A stretch of DNA of 64,000 nucleotides from Glycomyces luteolus (GTDB lineage: Bacteria; Actinomycetota; Actinomycetes; Mycobacteriales; Micromonosporaceae), in assembly GCF_027622875.1 (NCBI RefSeq), contig NZ_JAPZVP010000008.1, positions 42,518-106,517 on the forward strand, given 5' to 3'. Shown in pieces: positions 29,219-37,767 of the stretch. The number at the start of each line of letters is the position of its first letter. The stretch's first letter is position 1. The notes beneath the pieces are model-generated. The model was not told where the DNA came from. It saw only the letters and a list, made by a program, of their open reading frames with translations, and ran no database searches. Both the position numbers and the translations under genes were made by a program.

Positions 29219-30241
29219 TTGAGCGAAGACGAACATGGGCGCATCACGATCCGCGCCATCGCCGACGAGGCCGGCGTCAGCGTGCCGACGGTCTCGCGCG
29301 TCATCAACGGCCGCTCGGACGTCGCCCCCGAGACGCGCAAGCGCGTCGAGGAACTGCTGAACGAGCGGGGCTACCAGCGCCGCCGCTCCACCCGCGCGCC
29401 GAGCCGCGCGCGCCTGGTCGACCTGGTCTTCAACGAGTTGGACAGCCCCTGGGCCGTGGAGATCATCCGCGGCGTCGAGGACGCGGCCCACGCCGCGGGC
29501 GTGGGCACGGTGGTCTCGGCGGTCCACCGGCGCCGCGCCTCCACCGAGCAGTGGCTGGACAACCTCCGCACCCGCGCCTCCGACGGCGTGATCCTGGTGG
29601 TCTCCCAGCTCGCGTCCCCGATCCTGGAGCAGCTGCGCCACCTCGGCGTCCCCATGGTCGTGCTCGATCCCTCGGGCGGTCCCACGATGGACGCCCCGGC
29701 GATCGGCGCCACCAACTGGGCGGGCGGGCTCGCCGCGACCGAGCACCTGATCTCCTTGGGCCACAGCCGCATCGGCTTCATCCACGGCCCCAAGCAGGTG
29801 CTGTGCTCCCGGGCGCGCTTCGACGGCTACCGCGCCGCCCTCGACGCGGCGGGGCTGCCCTTCGACCCGGCGCTGATCTACGACGGGGACTTCTACCACC
29901 AGTCCGGTTTCGACGCGGCCGCCGCGCTGCTGCGCCTGCCCGAGCCGCCCACGGCGATCTTCGCGTCCTCGGACCAGATGGCCTTCGGCGCCTACGAGGC
30001 GATCCGCCAGGCGGGCCTGCGCATCCCCGAGCACGTGAGCGTCATCGGCTTCGACGACCTGCCCGAATCCCGGTGGACCAGCCCGCCCCTGACGACGGTC
30101 CGCCAGCCCCTCGCGGAAATGGGCGCCCTCGCGGCGCGCACGGTCCTCGAGATGGCGGCGGGCAACGACATCGACTCGCCCCGTCTGGAACTGGCCACCG
30201 AGCTCGTGGTCCGCGAGTCGACCGCGAGGCTCGTGAAGTAG
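29219..30241 (+). CDS. LacI-family transcriptional regulator
   Basis: 340 residues. An N-terminal LacI helix-turn-helix (about 10-60, TIRAIADEAGVSVPTVSRVI plus the hinge) is followed by a periplasmic-binding-protein-like effector domain (to about 335). The C-terminal part carries IFASSDQMAFGAYEAIR and FDDLPESRWTSPPLTTVRQP, both standard. Start TTG at 29219 is fixed by AGGAGG (29209-29214). It is divergent from GH3 and likely controls it, itself and the Gfo/Idh operon. The stop is separated by one base from the stop of the convergent binding-protein gene, leaving no room for a terminator. Confidence 0.93.
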   Translation: MSEDEHGRITIRAIADEAGVSVPTVSRVINGRSDVAPETRKRVEELLNERGYQRRRSTRAPSRARLVDLVFNELDSPWAVEIIRGVEDAAHAAGVGTVVSAVHRRRASTEQWLDNLRTRASDGVILVVSQLASPILEQLRHLGVPMVVLDPSGGPTMDAPAIGATNWAGGLAATEHLISLGHSRIGFIHGPKQVLCSRARFDGYRAALDAAGLPFDPALIYDGDFYHQSGFDAAAALLRLPEPPTAIFASSDQMAFGAYEAIRQAGLRIPEHVSVIGFDDLPESRWTSPPLTTVRQPLAEMGALAARTVLEMAAGNDIDSPRLELATELVVRESTARLVK

Positions 30242-30242
30242 C

Positions 30243-31502
30243 TCAGCCCTGCGGGATGCCGCCGTTCTCCAGCGGCACCGGCGCGGCCTCGACCTCGGTC
30301 ACCTGGCCGACGTTCAAGTGGTACGTGGTGCCCTCGTAGTCCTGGACGCCGTCGTCGATCGTGGCGATGCCGACGGTCTGGTACCCGGCGTGGTTGCCGT
30401 CGCTGTAGGTCAGCGGCACGATGCCGTTGCCGCGCAGGCCGCCCGATTCGACCGCGGCGATGAGGGACTCGCGCGTGGGCTCGTCGCCGGCGGCAGCGAG
30501 CGCCTCGGCGAACAGATAGCCCACGCTCATGCCGAACACCGTGTTGGCGGTGAACGGCGCGCCGTCGTTGTACTCGTCGTTGATCTGCCTGAACAGCGCG
30601 TTCCATTCGCTGTCGGCGTTGAACGGCAGGTAGTTCACGCTGACCATGCCCTCGAGGAGGGTCGGCCCGGCGTCGCCGAGGTATTGGAGCAGGGTCGGGT
30701 AGTCGGCGCCTGAGGAGGAGACGTACCACTCCGGCGACCAGTCGAGCTCCGCGGCCGTGGCCATCGCCATGGCGGTGAAGCCGTTGATGGTGCCGAGGAT
30801 GTTCACTTCGCAGCCCGCCGTCTTGAGCGCGATGATCTGGTCGGTCAGGTCATCGTCCCAGGACAGGTAGGTCTCGACCTGGGCGACCTCGTTGCTGTCG
30901 ATGACGATCTCGACGCCCTCGAGGATGCCCTCGCCGTAGTCGTCGTCCTGGCCGAGCACGCAGACCGTCGCGTCGGGCCGCTGGTCGACCGCGTACTGGG
31001 CGAGCGCGGCGCCCTCGGTGACGTACTCGGCGTTGAAGCCGAAGGTGTTGGGGTAGATGTCCGGCTGGTTCCACTCCCGCGAGCCCGAGGAGATGAACAG
31101 GTCCGGGACGCCCTCGTCGTCGACGTAGTCGAGCACCGAGGCGTGCGTGGGGGTGCCGAGGCCGTTGACGATGGCGAGCACGTCGTCGCGCTCGACCAGC
31201 TCGGTCACCGCGGTCTGCGTGGCGGTCGGGTCGTAGGAGTCGTCCTTGACCAGGTATTCGATCATGCGACCGTTGATGCCGCCGCCCGCGTTGACGTACT
31301 CGAAGTAGGCCGCGGTGGCCGCCGAGATCGCCGCGTACCCGGCCGCCGCGGGCCCGGTCAGCGGCTGATGAGTGCCGATCGTCACAGTGTCCGCCGTGAC
31401 GCCGGGCGTGGCCTCCTCCTCGGGCTCGGTGCAGGCCACGAGGGCCAATGACGCCGTCGCGGCCAGTGCCGCGATTGCCGATACCGTTGTGGGAGAACGC
31501 AT
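30243..31502 (-). CDS. ABC-type substrate-binding lipoprotein (LivJ/LivK-like), orphan
   Basis: 419 residues. A lipoprotein signal ends in LVAC (Cys24). The mature part is a type I periplasmic-binding fold of the branched-chain amino acid/amide class, with VTIGTHQPLTGPAA at the start of lobe 1 and VCVLGQDDDYGEG in lobe 2. It would be anchored on the outer face of the membrane and present an amino acid or amide to a permease, or act as a sensor. No permease or ATPase gene is nearby. ATG 31502 is chosen over 31532 because it gives a proper signal peptide and has GAGG upstream. A 14-base palindrome (31541-31554) lies in its promoter region. Confidence 0.88.
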   Translation of the reverse strand: MRSPTTVSAIAALAATASLALVACTEPEEEATPGVTADTVTIGTHQPLTGPAAAGYAAISAATAAYFEYVNAGGGINGRMIEYLVKDDSYDPTATQTAVTELVERDDVLAIVNGLGTPTHASVLDYVDDEGVPDLFISSGSREWNQPDIYPNTFGFNAEYVTEGAALAQYAVDQRPDATVCVLGQDDDYGEGILEGVEIVIDSNEVAQVETYLSWDDDLTDQIIALKTAGCEVNILGTINGFTAMAMATAAELDWSPEWYVSSSGADYPTLLQYLGDAGPTLLEGMVSVNYLPFNADSEWNALFRQINDEYNDGAPFTANTVFGMSVGYLFAEALAAAGDEPTRESLIAAVESGGLRGNGIVPLTYSDGNHAGYQTVGIATIDDGVQDYEGTTYHLNVGQVTEVEAAPVPLENGGIPQG

Positions 31503-31540
31503 GACGATGACCTCTGACGTATTCGCTACCAATGGGTCAC

Positions 31541-31554
31541 TTACTCGTGAGTAA
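31541..31554. promoter_or_regulatory. TetR-type palindrome upstream of the binding-protein gene
   Basis: Perfect palindrome TTACTCGTGAGTAA, 39 bases upstream of the ATG of the substrate-binding lipoprotein. The TTACT-N4-AGTAA layout resembles TetR-family operators. No TetR gene is adjacent, so a remote regulator is implied. Confidence 0.5.
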
Positions 31555-31649
31555 GTAACACGTGAAGCGAAATCGTATGCGCTTTTGTCGATTTACGGGG
31601 TCCGGCGTTCGGTCAAGTTCTCCGTCGTTCGTTCGGCCCGGGAGCGACG

Positions 31650-32717
31650 CTAGGCGTTCGGGGCGACGTCGGTGCCCGCGCCGCGCTTGCGGGGCCTCAC
31701 CGCTTCGGGGGCCGCCTCGGGCATCGCCTCCAGGCCCAGCGGCACCAGGCCCGCGTCCGCGATGAGGGCGAGGTCGTCCTTCGCGGCCTGGCCCTCGCTC
31801 GTGAGGTAGTCGCCGAGGAAGATCGAGTTCACGATCTGGAGCGCCACGGCCTGCAGGTGCCGCAGGTGGACCTCGCGCCCGGCCGCGAGGCGGACCTCGG
31901 CGGCGGGGTTCGCCAGGCGGACCATCGCCAGGATGCGGACGCAGCGGCGCGGGTCGAGCTCCCAGGTGCCCTCGAGCGGTGTGCCGTCGAAGGGCAGCAG
32001 GAAGTTGACCGGGATCGAGTCCACGTCGAGTCCCCTGAGCCCCAAGGCGACCGAGACGAGGTCGGCGTCCGACTCGCCCATGCCCGCGATGAGGCCCGAG
32101 CACGGGGAGAGGCCCGCGCCGTGCGCGGCGTTGACGGTGTCGACCCGGTCGTTGAACGTGTGGGTCGAGCAGATCTCGGCGTACGAGTCCTCGGAGGTGT
32201 TGAGGTTGTGGTTGTAGGCGTCCGCGCCGAGGTCGGCGAGGCGCTCGGCCTGGCCGTCCTTGAGCAGGCCCAGGCACGCGCACACCTCGACGCCCGGCGC
32301 GGCGTTCTTCACCGCGGCGATGGTCTTGCCCACCCGCTCGACGTCCATATCGGTCGGACCGCGCCCGCTCGCGACCAGGCACACCCGCGAGGCCCCGCCC
32401 GCGACCCCGGCCGCGGCCTGCTCGGCGGCCTGGTCCGGGCTCAGCCACGTGTACTTGAGGACGTCGGCCTTCGAGCCGAGGCGCTGCGAGCAGTAGCCGC
32501 AGTCCTCGGGGCACAGCCCGCTCTTGAGGTTCACCAGGTAGTTGAGTTTGACGGTGTTCCCGAAGTGGCGGAAGCGAAGCCGCGCGGCGGCGGCCACCAC
32601 GTCCATGAGCTCGGCGTCAGTGCTGGCCAGCACCGCTTCGAGATCGGCGGCGGCCGGGTCCTCCCCCGCGTCGGCGGCGGCGGACAGGCGGCTGAGGGCT
32701 TCGTGCACTGCGGTCAT
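31650..32717 (-). CDS. bioB: Biotin synthase
   Basis: Radical-SAM enzyme inserting sulfur into dethiobiotin. 355 residues. The radical-SAM cluster motif CPEDCGYC (Cys-x3-Cys-x2-Cys) lies near 70. Conserved [15 protein letters not shown] and the Arg-bearing region of the [2Fe-2S] site follow, with a C-terminal extension rich in Pro, Arg and Ala. The open frame begins at 32822; ATG 32717 is taken because upstream codons lack similarity to the family. No other biotin genes are in the window, and no strong ribosome site is evident. Confidence 0.95.
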   Translation of the reverse strand: MTAVHEALSRLSAAADAGEDPAAADLEAVLASTDAELMDVVAAAARLRFRHFGNTVKLNYLVNLKSGLCPEDCGYCSQRLGSKADVLKYTWLSPDQAAEQAAAGVAGGASRVCLVASGRGPTDMDVERVGKTIAAVKNAAPGVEVCACLGLLKDGQAERLADLGADAYNHNLNTSEDSYAEICSTHTFNDRVDTVNAAHGAGLSPCSGLIAGMGESDADLVSVALGLRGLDVDSIPVNFLLPFDGTPLEGTWELDPRRCVRILAMVRLANPAAEVRLAAGREVHLRHLQAVALQIVNSIFLGDYLTSEGQAAKDDLALIADAGLVPLGLEAMPEAAPEAVRPRKRGAGTDVAPNA

Positions 32718-32941
32718 GGCAAAAATCTTGCCACAGCACCGGCGAGGGGGACCTTTCGCATGGTTCACGGCCATTGGGCGGTATCGGCATCGGACATCAC
32801 CCTCGGACCGCAGCGTCGCCATCTGGATACACTTGCTACAGTGGGTAGTCGGTGCTGCGAAGAACGCGGCGGGCTGGTGGAGGTCCCCCCTGCTCGCGTT
32901 TCATACGACGAACCGCTCGAGCCATCCGGAGAGAACCAACC

Positions 32942-33886
32942 GTGCCGATCGCACCTGGACAACCGGCGTTGATCGCCGTCGCAGTCGCGACCCTCTGGGC
33001 CCAGCCCTCTGCCCCGGGACCGGAGGACCGACTCGCGCTCGGCGTGCCTTCCGCCATCCGCGAATGGGTCGCCCGGCTCACCAACGACATCCGCGCCAAC
33101 GGCCTCAAAGGACGCGTGCGGACCCAGTGCCTCCTCGGCACCCGCGTCGAGGTCCAGCGGATTACCGACGGCTGGGCCGAGGTGATCTGTCCCCAGCAGG
33201 AGACCTCCGGCTGGGTCCCGCTCGACCAGTTGGTGTACCCCGCCGAGGGCGACACCGACGGCGTCGAGCACTTCGTGAGCGCCACCGCGACCGCCGTGCG
33301 CGAAGAACCGGGCGGCGACGTCGCCATCCCGGGAGTCACGCTCGGCACCCGACTGCGGATCGTCGGGGCCGCCTACCGAGGCTGGGTCCCGGTGAGCCTG
33401 CCCGGACCGCGGCAGCCCGGCTGGGTGCCCCAGCGGGACCTCGCCAACGAACCCGTCGCGGTGCTGTCGAAGGCGGAGCCGCCCTCGATCGGGCTCATCT
33501 CCGCCGGACTCGACGCGGTGAAGCTCGCCCAGCAGCTCCTGGAGATCCCGTACCTCCACGGCGGCGTCAGCGCCTACGGCATCGACGCCCCCGGCCTGGT
33601 ATGGATCGTCTACCGCCAGTTGGGGATCGACGTGCCGCGCTTCAACGACGCGCTCATCGAGTCCGGCGAGGCGGTCGAGTTCGAGGACCTGCACCCGGGC
33701 GACCTCGTGTTCATCGAGCACGGCGGCGACCCCAAGACCCCGGCGATCATGGCCGAGCGCAGCCAGTCCGACCTGCCCGAGGTCATCTTCTCGTCCTCGG
33801 TCTACGGCAAGGTCGTGGTCGAGTCGCTCAAGGACTCCGAACTGGCCGGCATCACCGCCTGCCGCCGCCTGCCCGTGCAGGCCTGA
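32942..33886 (+). CDS. SH3-NlpC/P60-like protein with degenerate active site
   Basis: 314 residues, ordered as two bacterial SH3-like domains (about 45-190) and an NlpC/P60-like domain (about 195-310). This is the layout of gamma-D-glutamyl-diamino-acid peptidases acting on peptidoglycan fragments. In the catalytic helix the usual D-C-S-G-L is replaced by DAPGL (GIDAPGLVWIVYRQLGID), so the nucleophile Cys is missing. The H-V-G-I strand that supplies the His is not found after LHPGDLVFIEHGG. It is probably a non-enzymatic binder. GTG at 32942 is supported by GGAGAG upstream (32929-32934). No classical signal peptide, though the first 20 residues are mildly hydrophobic. Confidence 0.82.
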   Translation: MPIAPGQPALIAVAVATLWAQPSAPGPEDRLALGVPSAIREWVARLTNDIRANGLKGRVRTQCLLGTRVEVQRITDGWAEVICPQQETSGWVPLDQLVYPAEGDTDGVEHFVSATATAVREEPGGDVAIPGVTLGTRLRIVGAAYRGWVPVSLPGPRQPGWVPQRDLANEPVAVLSKAEPPSIGLISAGLDAVKLAQQLLEIPYLHGGVSAYGIDAPGLVWIVYRQLGIDVPRFNDALIESGEAVEFEDLHPGDLVFIEHGGDPKTPAIMAERSQSDLPEVIFSSSVYGKVVVESLKDSELAGITACRRLPVQA

Positions 33887-33892
33887 GACGCC

Positions 33893-33933
33893 GAAACGGC
33901 CCGCCCTCCCATACCGGGAAGGCGGGCCGTTTC
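33893..33933. terminator. Bidirectional terminator
   Basis: 13-bp arms GAAACGGCCCGCC (33893-33905) and GGCGGGCCGTTTC (33921-33933) between the convergent SH3/NlpC-like and TerC-family genes. Confidence 0.85.
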
Positions 33934-33944
33934 GCTTGCCGTGC

Positions 33945-35012
33945 TTACTTCTCGGCGACGGCCACGGCGGGGGTGCCGCCGCCGCCCTCCATCGAGGCCT
34001 CGGACTCCGCGAAGAGCTCCTTGAAGGACTTGCCCTGTCGGCGCAGCAGGATCCAGTTGGCGAGCACGACCGCGGCCAGCACGCCGGCGATGATGCCGAG
34101 CGAGAGCGTGGTCGGGATGTGCGGCATCCACTCGATGTGGTGCCCGCCGTTGATGAACGGCAGCTGGTTCTCGGCGAGGCCGTTCATGACCAGCTTGACC
34201 CCGATCCAGCCGAGGATCGCGGCCAGGCCCAGGTGCAGGTACTTCAGCGACTTGAGCATCGCGGCCAGCAGGAAGTACAGCTGGCGCAGGCCCATGAGCG
34301 CGAAGATCGTGGCGGTGAAGACCAGGTAGGGCTCCTGGGTGAGGCCGAAGATGGCCGGGATCGAGTCGAGCGCGAACAGGATGTCCGTCGAGCCGATCGC
34401 GATCATCGCCAGCAGCAGCGGCGTCACGAACCTGACCCCGTCGATGCGGGCGAAGAGCTTGCTGCCGTGGTAGTCGGCGCTGACGCGCATCTTCGACTCG
34501 GCGAACTTCATGAAACGGGACTTCTCATAGTGTTCTTCGCCTTCTTCGCTCTCATGGGCGTTCTCGCGCAGCTGCCCGATCGCGGTCCAGATGAGGATCG
34601 CACCGAAGATGAGGAAGACCCAGCTGAACTTCGCGATGAGCACGGAGCCCACCGCGATGAAGCCGCCGCGGAGGACGATCGAGAGGACGATGCCGACGAG
34701 CAGCACGCGGGACTGGAGCACCGCCGGGACTCGGAAGCCCTGGATGATGAGCAGGAAGACGAAGAGGTTGTCGACCGAGAGCGCGAGCTCGGTCAGATAG
34801 CCGGCGTAGAACTGCCCGCCGTAAGACGCGCCTTGCGTGGCGAACATGATGATGCCGAACACCAGCGCGGCGCCGATGTAGACGCCGGCCCACGAGGCCG
34901 CTTCTTTTGTGGAGAGTTTGTGGGGGTTGCGGATGGCCATCGCCAGGTCGAGCACGACTACGGCCGCAAGCACCACCATCGTGAGAGCCCAGGCCCACGC
35001 GGGGAGGTCCAA
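33945..35012 (-). CDS. TerC/Alx-family metal-homeostasis membrane protein
   Basis: 355 residues, about eight membrane segments, TerC superfamily. Many members export manganese. Typical features are the acidic intramembrane stretches: LTELALSVDNLFVFLLIIQGF, cut here as ELALSVDNLFV, and STDILFALDSIPAIFGL, with conserved Asp/Asn residues. Start is TTG at 35012, set by AAGGAAGG at 35020-35027. The leader carries a yybP-ykoY riboswitch (35038-35153), strong evidence that expression responds to Mn2+. The C-terminal tail (about 320-355) is soluble. Monocistronic, ended by the hairpin at 33893-33933. Confidence 0.93.
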   Translation of the reverse strand: MDLPAWAWALTMVVLAAVVVLDLAMAIRNPHKLSTKEAASWAGVYIGAALVFGIIMFATQGASYGGQFYAGYLTELALSVDNLFVFLLIIQGFRVPAVLQSRVLLVGIVLSIVLRGGFIAVGSVLIAKFSWVFLIFGAILIWTAIGQLRENAHESEEGEEHYEKSRFMKFAESKMRVSADYHGSKLFARIDGVRFVTPLLLAMIAIGSTDILFALDSIPAIFGLTQEPYLVFTATIFALMGLRQLYFLLAAMLKSLKYLHLGLAAILGWIGVKLVMNGLAENQLPFINGGHHIEWMPHIPTTLSLGIIAGVLAAVVLANWILLRRQGKSFKELFAESEASMEGGGGTPAVAVAEK

Positions 35013-35037
35013 TGTGTTGCCTTCCTTGCCTTTGGAG

Positions 35038-35153
35038 GGTCACATGGTCTCTCCCGGTCCTCGCGGACCAGCGCCACCGGGGACCGATCGCGGTCCCGTG
35101 CATTGACGACGACGCTAACAGCGACGAGCGCTGCGGGATACTCCCCACATACC
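35038..35153 (-). ncRNA. yybP-ykoY manganese riboswitch
   Basis: Read on the minus strand, the leader has the signature blocks in order. GGGGAGTA (35139-35146) follows the 5' strand of P1. Then come GTCGTCAAT, the hairpin GGGACCG/CGGTCCC, a CCCCGGTGGC block, the hairpin GGTCC/GGACC, and the closing GAGAGACC followed by the 3' strand of P1 (CCATGTGACC). These match the conserved Mn2+-binding loops of the yybP-ykoY class. It ends about ten bases before the TerC ribosome site, which suggests control at translation start, with Mn2+ exposing the site. Confidence 0.9.
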
Positions 35154-35281
35154 TGATTCTGAACAGACGGGACTATTCTGCCTGCCGGAACCCGACTTGT
35201 CATCAGTCAGATTTGTGACTTCACTCTCGACACTACGCCGCGTGGTGTCACTGTGGCAGAAGCTGTGGAAAGCTCCGCTTC

Positions 35282-35572
35282 ATGGTTCTCGAAGTCGCTG
35301 AAATCAAGATCACCCCCGGGCAGGAGGACGCCTTCAAGGAGGCGTACCGCGCCGCCCGTGAATTCGTGAAGGTCTCCCCCGGCCTGCGCTCGATGCGCAT
35401 GACGCAGGGCGTCGAAACGCCGAGCCGCTTCGTGCTCCTCATCGAGTGGGACTCGGTCCAGGCCCACGAGGAGGGCTTCCGCGAGACCGACCGGTTCCCG
35501 AAATGGCGCGAGGCCATCGGCCCGTACTTCGCCCAGCCTCCGCATGTCGAACACGTCGAGGACGTCGACTAG
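35282..35572 (+). CDS. Antibiotic-biosynthesis-monooxygenase (ABM) domain protein
   Basis: 96 residues, one dimeric alpha+beta-barrel (ferredoxin-like) ABM domain: strand VLEVAEIKITPGQEDAF, helix, then FVLLIEWDSVQAHEEGFRET. Such proteins are small oxygenases, heme-degrading enzymes or stress proteins; key residues that would decide between these are not evident. Single gene, divergent from the TerC gene and followed by a strong terminator at 35587-35618. Confidence 0.85.
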   Translation: MVLEVAEIKITPGQEDAFKEAYRAAREFVKVSPGLRSMRMTQGVETPSRFVLLIEWDSVQAHEEGFRETDRFPKWREAIGPYFAQPPHVEHVEDVD

Positions 35573-35586
35573 GCGATGCTTCGTGG

Positions 35587-35618
35587 AACGGCTCGCAGCC
35601 CGAGGGCTGCGAGCCGTT
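35587..35618. terminator. Bidirectional terminator
   Basis: 15-bp arms (35587-35601 and 35604-35618, AACGGCTCGCAGCCC and its complement) with a two-base loop, between the convergent ABM gene and uvrB. Confidence 0.88.
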
Positions 35619-35627
35619 CTCGTCGGC

Positions 35628-37688
35628 TTAAGCGCCGGCCTCGTCGATCTCTCGCAGCTCGCGCTTGAGGTCGGTGATCTCGTCGCGGTAGGCGGCGGCC
35701 AGTTCGAACCTGAGTTCCCTTGCGGCCGCGAGCATCTGCTCGTTGCGCTCGTCGAGCTGCTTGAGGATCTCCGAGCGGACCTTTCCGGCGCCCTGCTCGC
35801 GCTTGCCCTTCGGGAGGGTCGCCCAGGGGTCCTCTTCGACCAGCTTCGCGGTCTCGGCCGCCGAGTCGTAGAGGTCCTCCATGATGTCGCCGATGCGCTT
35901 GCGCAGCGGCTGCGGGTCGATCCCGTGCTCCTTGTTGTAGGCGATCTGCTTCTCGCGGCGCCGGTCGGTCTCGTCGAGCGCGGACTTCATCGAGTCGGTG
36001 AGCTTGTCGGCGTACATGATCACGGCGCCGGAGACGTTGCGGGCCGCGCGCCCGATCGTCTGGATCAGCGAGGTGCCCGAGCGCAGGAACCCCTCCTTGT
36101 CCGCGTCGAGGATCGCCACCAGCGAGACCTCCGGAAGGTCGAGGCCCTCCCGGAGGAGGTTGATGCCGACGAGCACGTCGTAGTCGCCGCGCCGCAGCTC
36201 CCCCAGCAGCTCGACCCGGCGGAGCGTCTCGACCTCGGAGTGCAGGTAGCGGACCCGGATGCCGTTGTCCATGAAGTAGTCCGTGAGGTCCTCGGCCATC
36301 TTCTTGGTCAAGGTGGTGACGAGCACGCGCTCGTTCCGCTTGGCGCGCTCGCTGATCTCGTGCATGAGGTCGTCGATCTGGCCCTTGGTGGGGCGGACCT
36401 CCACGTGCGGGTCGACCAGGCCGGTAGGGCGGATCACCTGCTCCACGAACTGGCCGTTCGTCTGCTCGAGCTCCCACTTGCCCGGGGTGGCCGAGAGGTA
36501 CACGCTCTGGCCGACGCGCTCGCGGAACTCGTCGAAGCGCAGCGGCCGGTTGTCCTGCGCGCTCGGCAGCCGGAAGCCGTAGTCGACCAGGTTGCGCTTG
36601 CGCGAGGCGTCGCCCTCGTACATCGCGCCGATCTGCGGGACGGTCTGGTGCGACTCGTCGAGGATGGTGATGAAGTCGGAGGGGAAGTAGTCGATCAGCG
36701 TGTGCGGCGGCGTGCCCGCCTCGCGTCCGTCGATGTGGCGCGAGTAGTTCTCGATGCCGTTGCAGGTGCCGATCTGCTTCATGTTCTCCAGGTCGAACAC
36801 GGTGCGCATCCGCAGGCGCTGGGCTTCCAGGAGCTTGCCCTGGGACTCCAGTTCGGTGAGGCGCTCCTCGAGTTCCGCCTCGATGGTGCGGATCGCGCGG
36901 GCCATGCGCTCGTTGCCGGTGGCGTAGTGGGAGCCGGGGAAGATGAGCACCCGGTCGACCTCGCGGACCACGTCGCCGGTGAGCGGGTGGAGGTAGTAGA
37001 GCCGGTCGATCTCGTCACCGAACATCTCGATGCGGATCGCCAGCTCCTCGTAGGCCGGGATGATCTCGATCGTGTCCCCGCGCACCCGGAAGGTGCCGCG
37101 GGTGAAGGCGACGTCGTTGCGGCTGTACTGGACGTCGACGAGGCGGCGGAGCAGCTTGTCGCGGTCCCACTGCTGGCCGATCGCGACCTCGGTGGCCTGC
37201 TCGAGGTACTCGGCGGGGGTGGCGAGGCCGTAGATCGCGGACACCGTGGCGACCACGACCACGTCGCGGCGGGTGAGCAGCGAGTAGGTGGCGCGGTGGC
37301 GCAGCCGCTCGACCTCCTCGTTGATCGACGCGTCCTTCTCGATGTAGGTGTCGGACTGCGCGACGTACGCCTCGGGCTGGTAGTAGTCGTAGTAGGAGAC
37401 GTAGTACTCGACCGCGTTGTTCGGCAGGAGCTCGCGGAGCTCCTTCGCCAGCTGCGCCGCCAGGGTCTTGTTGTGGACCATCACGAGCGCGGGCCGCTGG
37501 AGCTTCTCGATCAGCCACGCGGAGGTGGCCGACTTGCCGGTGCCGGTCGCACCGAGCAGGACCACGTCGCGCTCGCCTCGGTTGATGCGTTCGGTCAGGT
37601 CGGCGATCGCCGTCGGCTGGTCGCCCGACGGCTCCCAGTCGCTGACCACCTCGAAGCGCCCTTCGGCGCGGGGAATGTCGAATGCCAC
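35628..37688 (-). CDS. uvrB: Excinuclease ABC subunit B
   Basis: Helicase-like damage-recognition subunit of nucleotide excision repair, 686 residues. Walker A GATGTGKS lies near 44-51. The beta-hairpin region is [15 protein letters not shown], and the DEAD-like segment is [12 protein letters not shown]. Motif VI is [11 protein letters not shown]-terminal UVR (coiled-coil) motif near 645-680 contacts UvrC. Start at 37688. No LexA box was recognised in the 79 bases shared with the divergent lipoprotein gene. The order uvrB-coaE-rpsA-polA-pdtaR parallels M. tuberculosis Rv1633-Rv1626. Confidence 0.97.
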   Translation of the reverse strand: MAFDIPRAEGRFEVVSDWEPSGDQPTAIADLTERINRGERDVVLLGATGTGKSATSAWLIEKLQRPALVMVHNKTLAAQLAKELRELLPNNAVEYYVSYYDYYQPEAYVAQSDTYIEKDASINEEVERLRHRATYSLLTRRDVVVVATVSAIYGLATPAEYLEQATEVAIGQQWDRDKLLRRLVDVQYSRNDVAFTRGTFRVRGDTIEIIPAYEELAIRIEMFGDEIDRLYYLHPLTGDVVREVDRVLIFPGSHYATGNERMARAIRTIEAELEERLTELESQGKLLEAQRLRMRTVFDLENMKQIGTCNGIENYSRHIDGREAGTPPHTLIDYFPSDFITILDESHQTVPQIGAMYEGDASRKRNLVDYGFRLPSAQDNRPLRFDEFRERVGQSVYLSATPGKWELEQTNGQFVEQVIRPTGLVDPHVEVRPTKGQIDDLMHEISERAKRNERVLVTTLTKKMAEDLTDYFMDNGIRVRYLHSEVETLRRVELLGELRRGDYDVLVGINLLREGLDLPEVSLVAILDADKEGFLRSGTSLIQTIGRAARNVSGAVIMYADKLTDSMKSALDETDRRREKQIAYNKEHGIDPQPLRKRIGDIMEDLYDSAAETAKLVEEDPWATLPKGKREQGAGKVRSEILKQLDERNEQMLAAARELRFELAAAYRDEITDLKRELREIDEAGA

Positions 37689-37767
37689 GGTCCAACGGTA
37701 GCGCCGGGGTACGACAGCGCCCGCACCCTGCTAGTGACTTTTCGCGGTCCGGCTCGTTGGTCCCTCC

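Noticed and set aside
32718-32941. Possible c-di-AMP (ydaO-type) riboswitch before the SH3/NlpC-like gene, as seen for other cell-wall hydrolases
   Set aside because: The conserved blocks of that class are not present in this leader.
29100-35500. CRISPR array or mobile-element ends in the accessory region
   Set aside because: No regularly spaced repeats, transposase or integrase genes or terminal inverted repeats were seen.
37689-37767. LexA/SOS box before uvrB
   Set aside because: No CGAAC-N4-GTTCG-type palindrome was found here or before recN.
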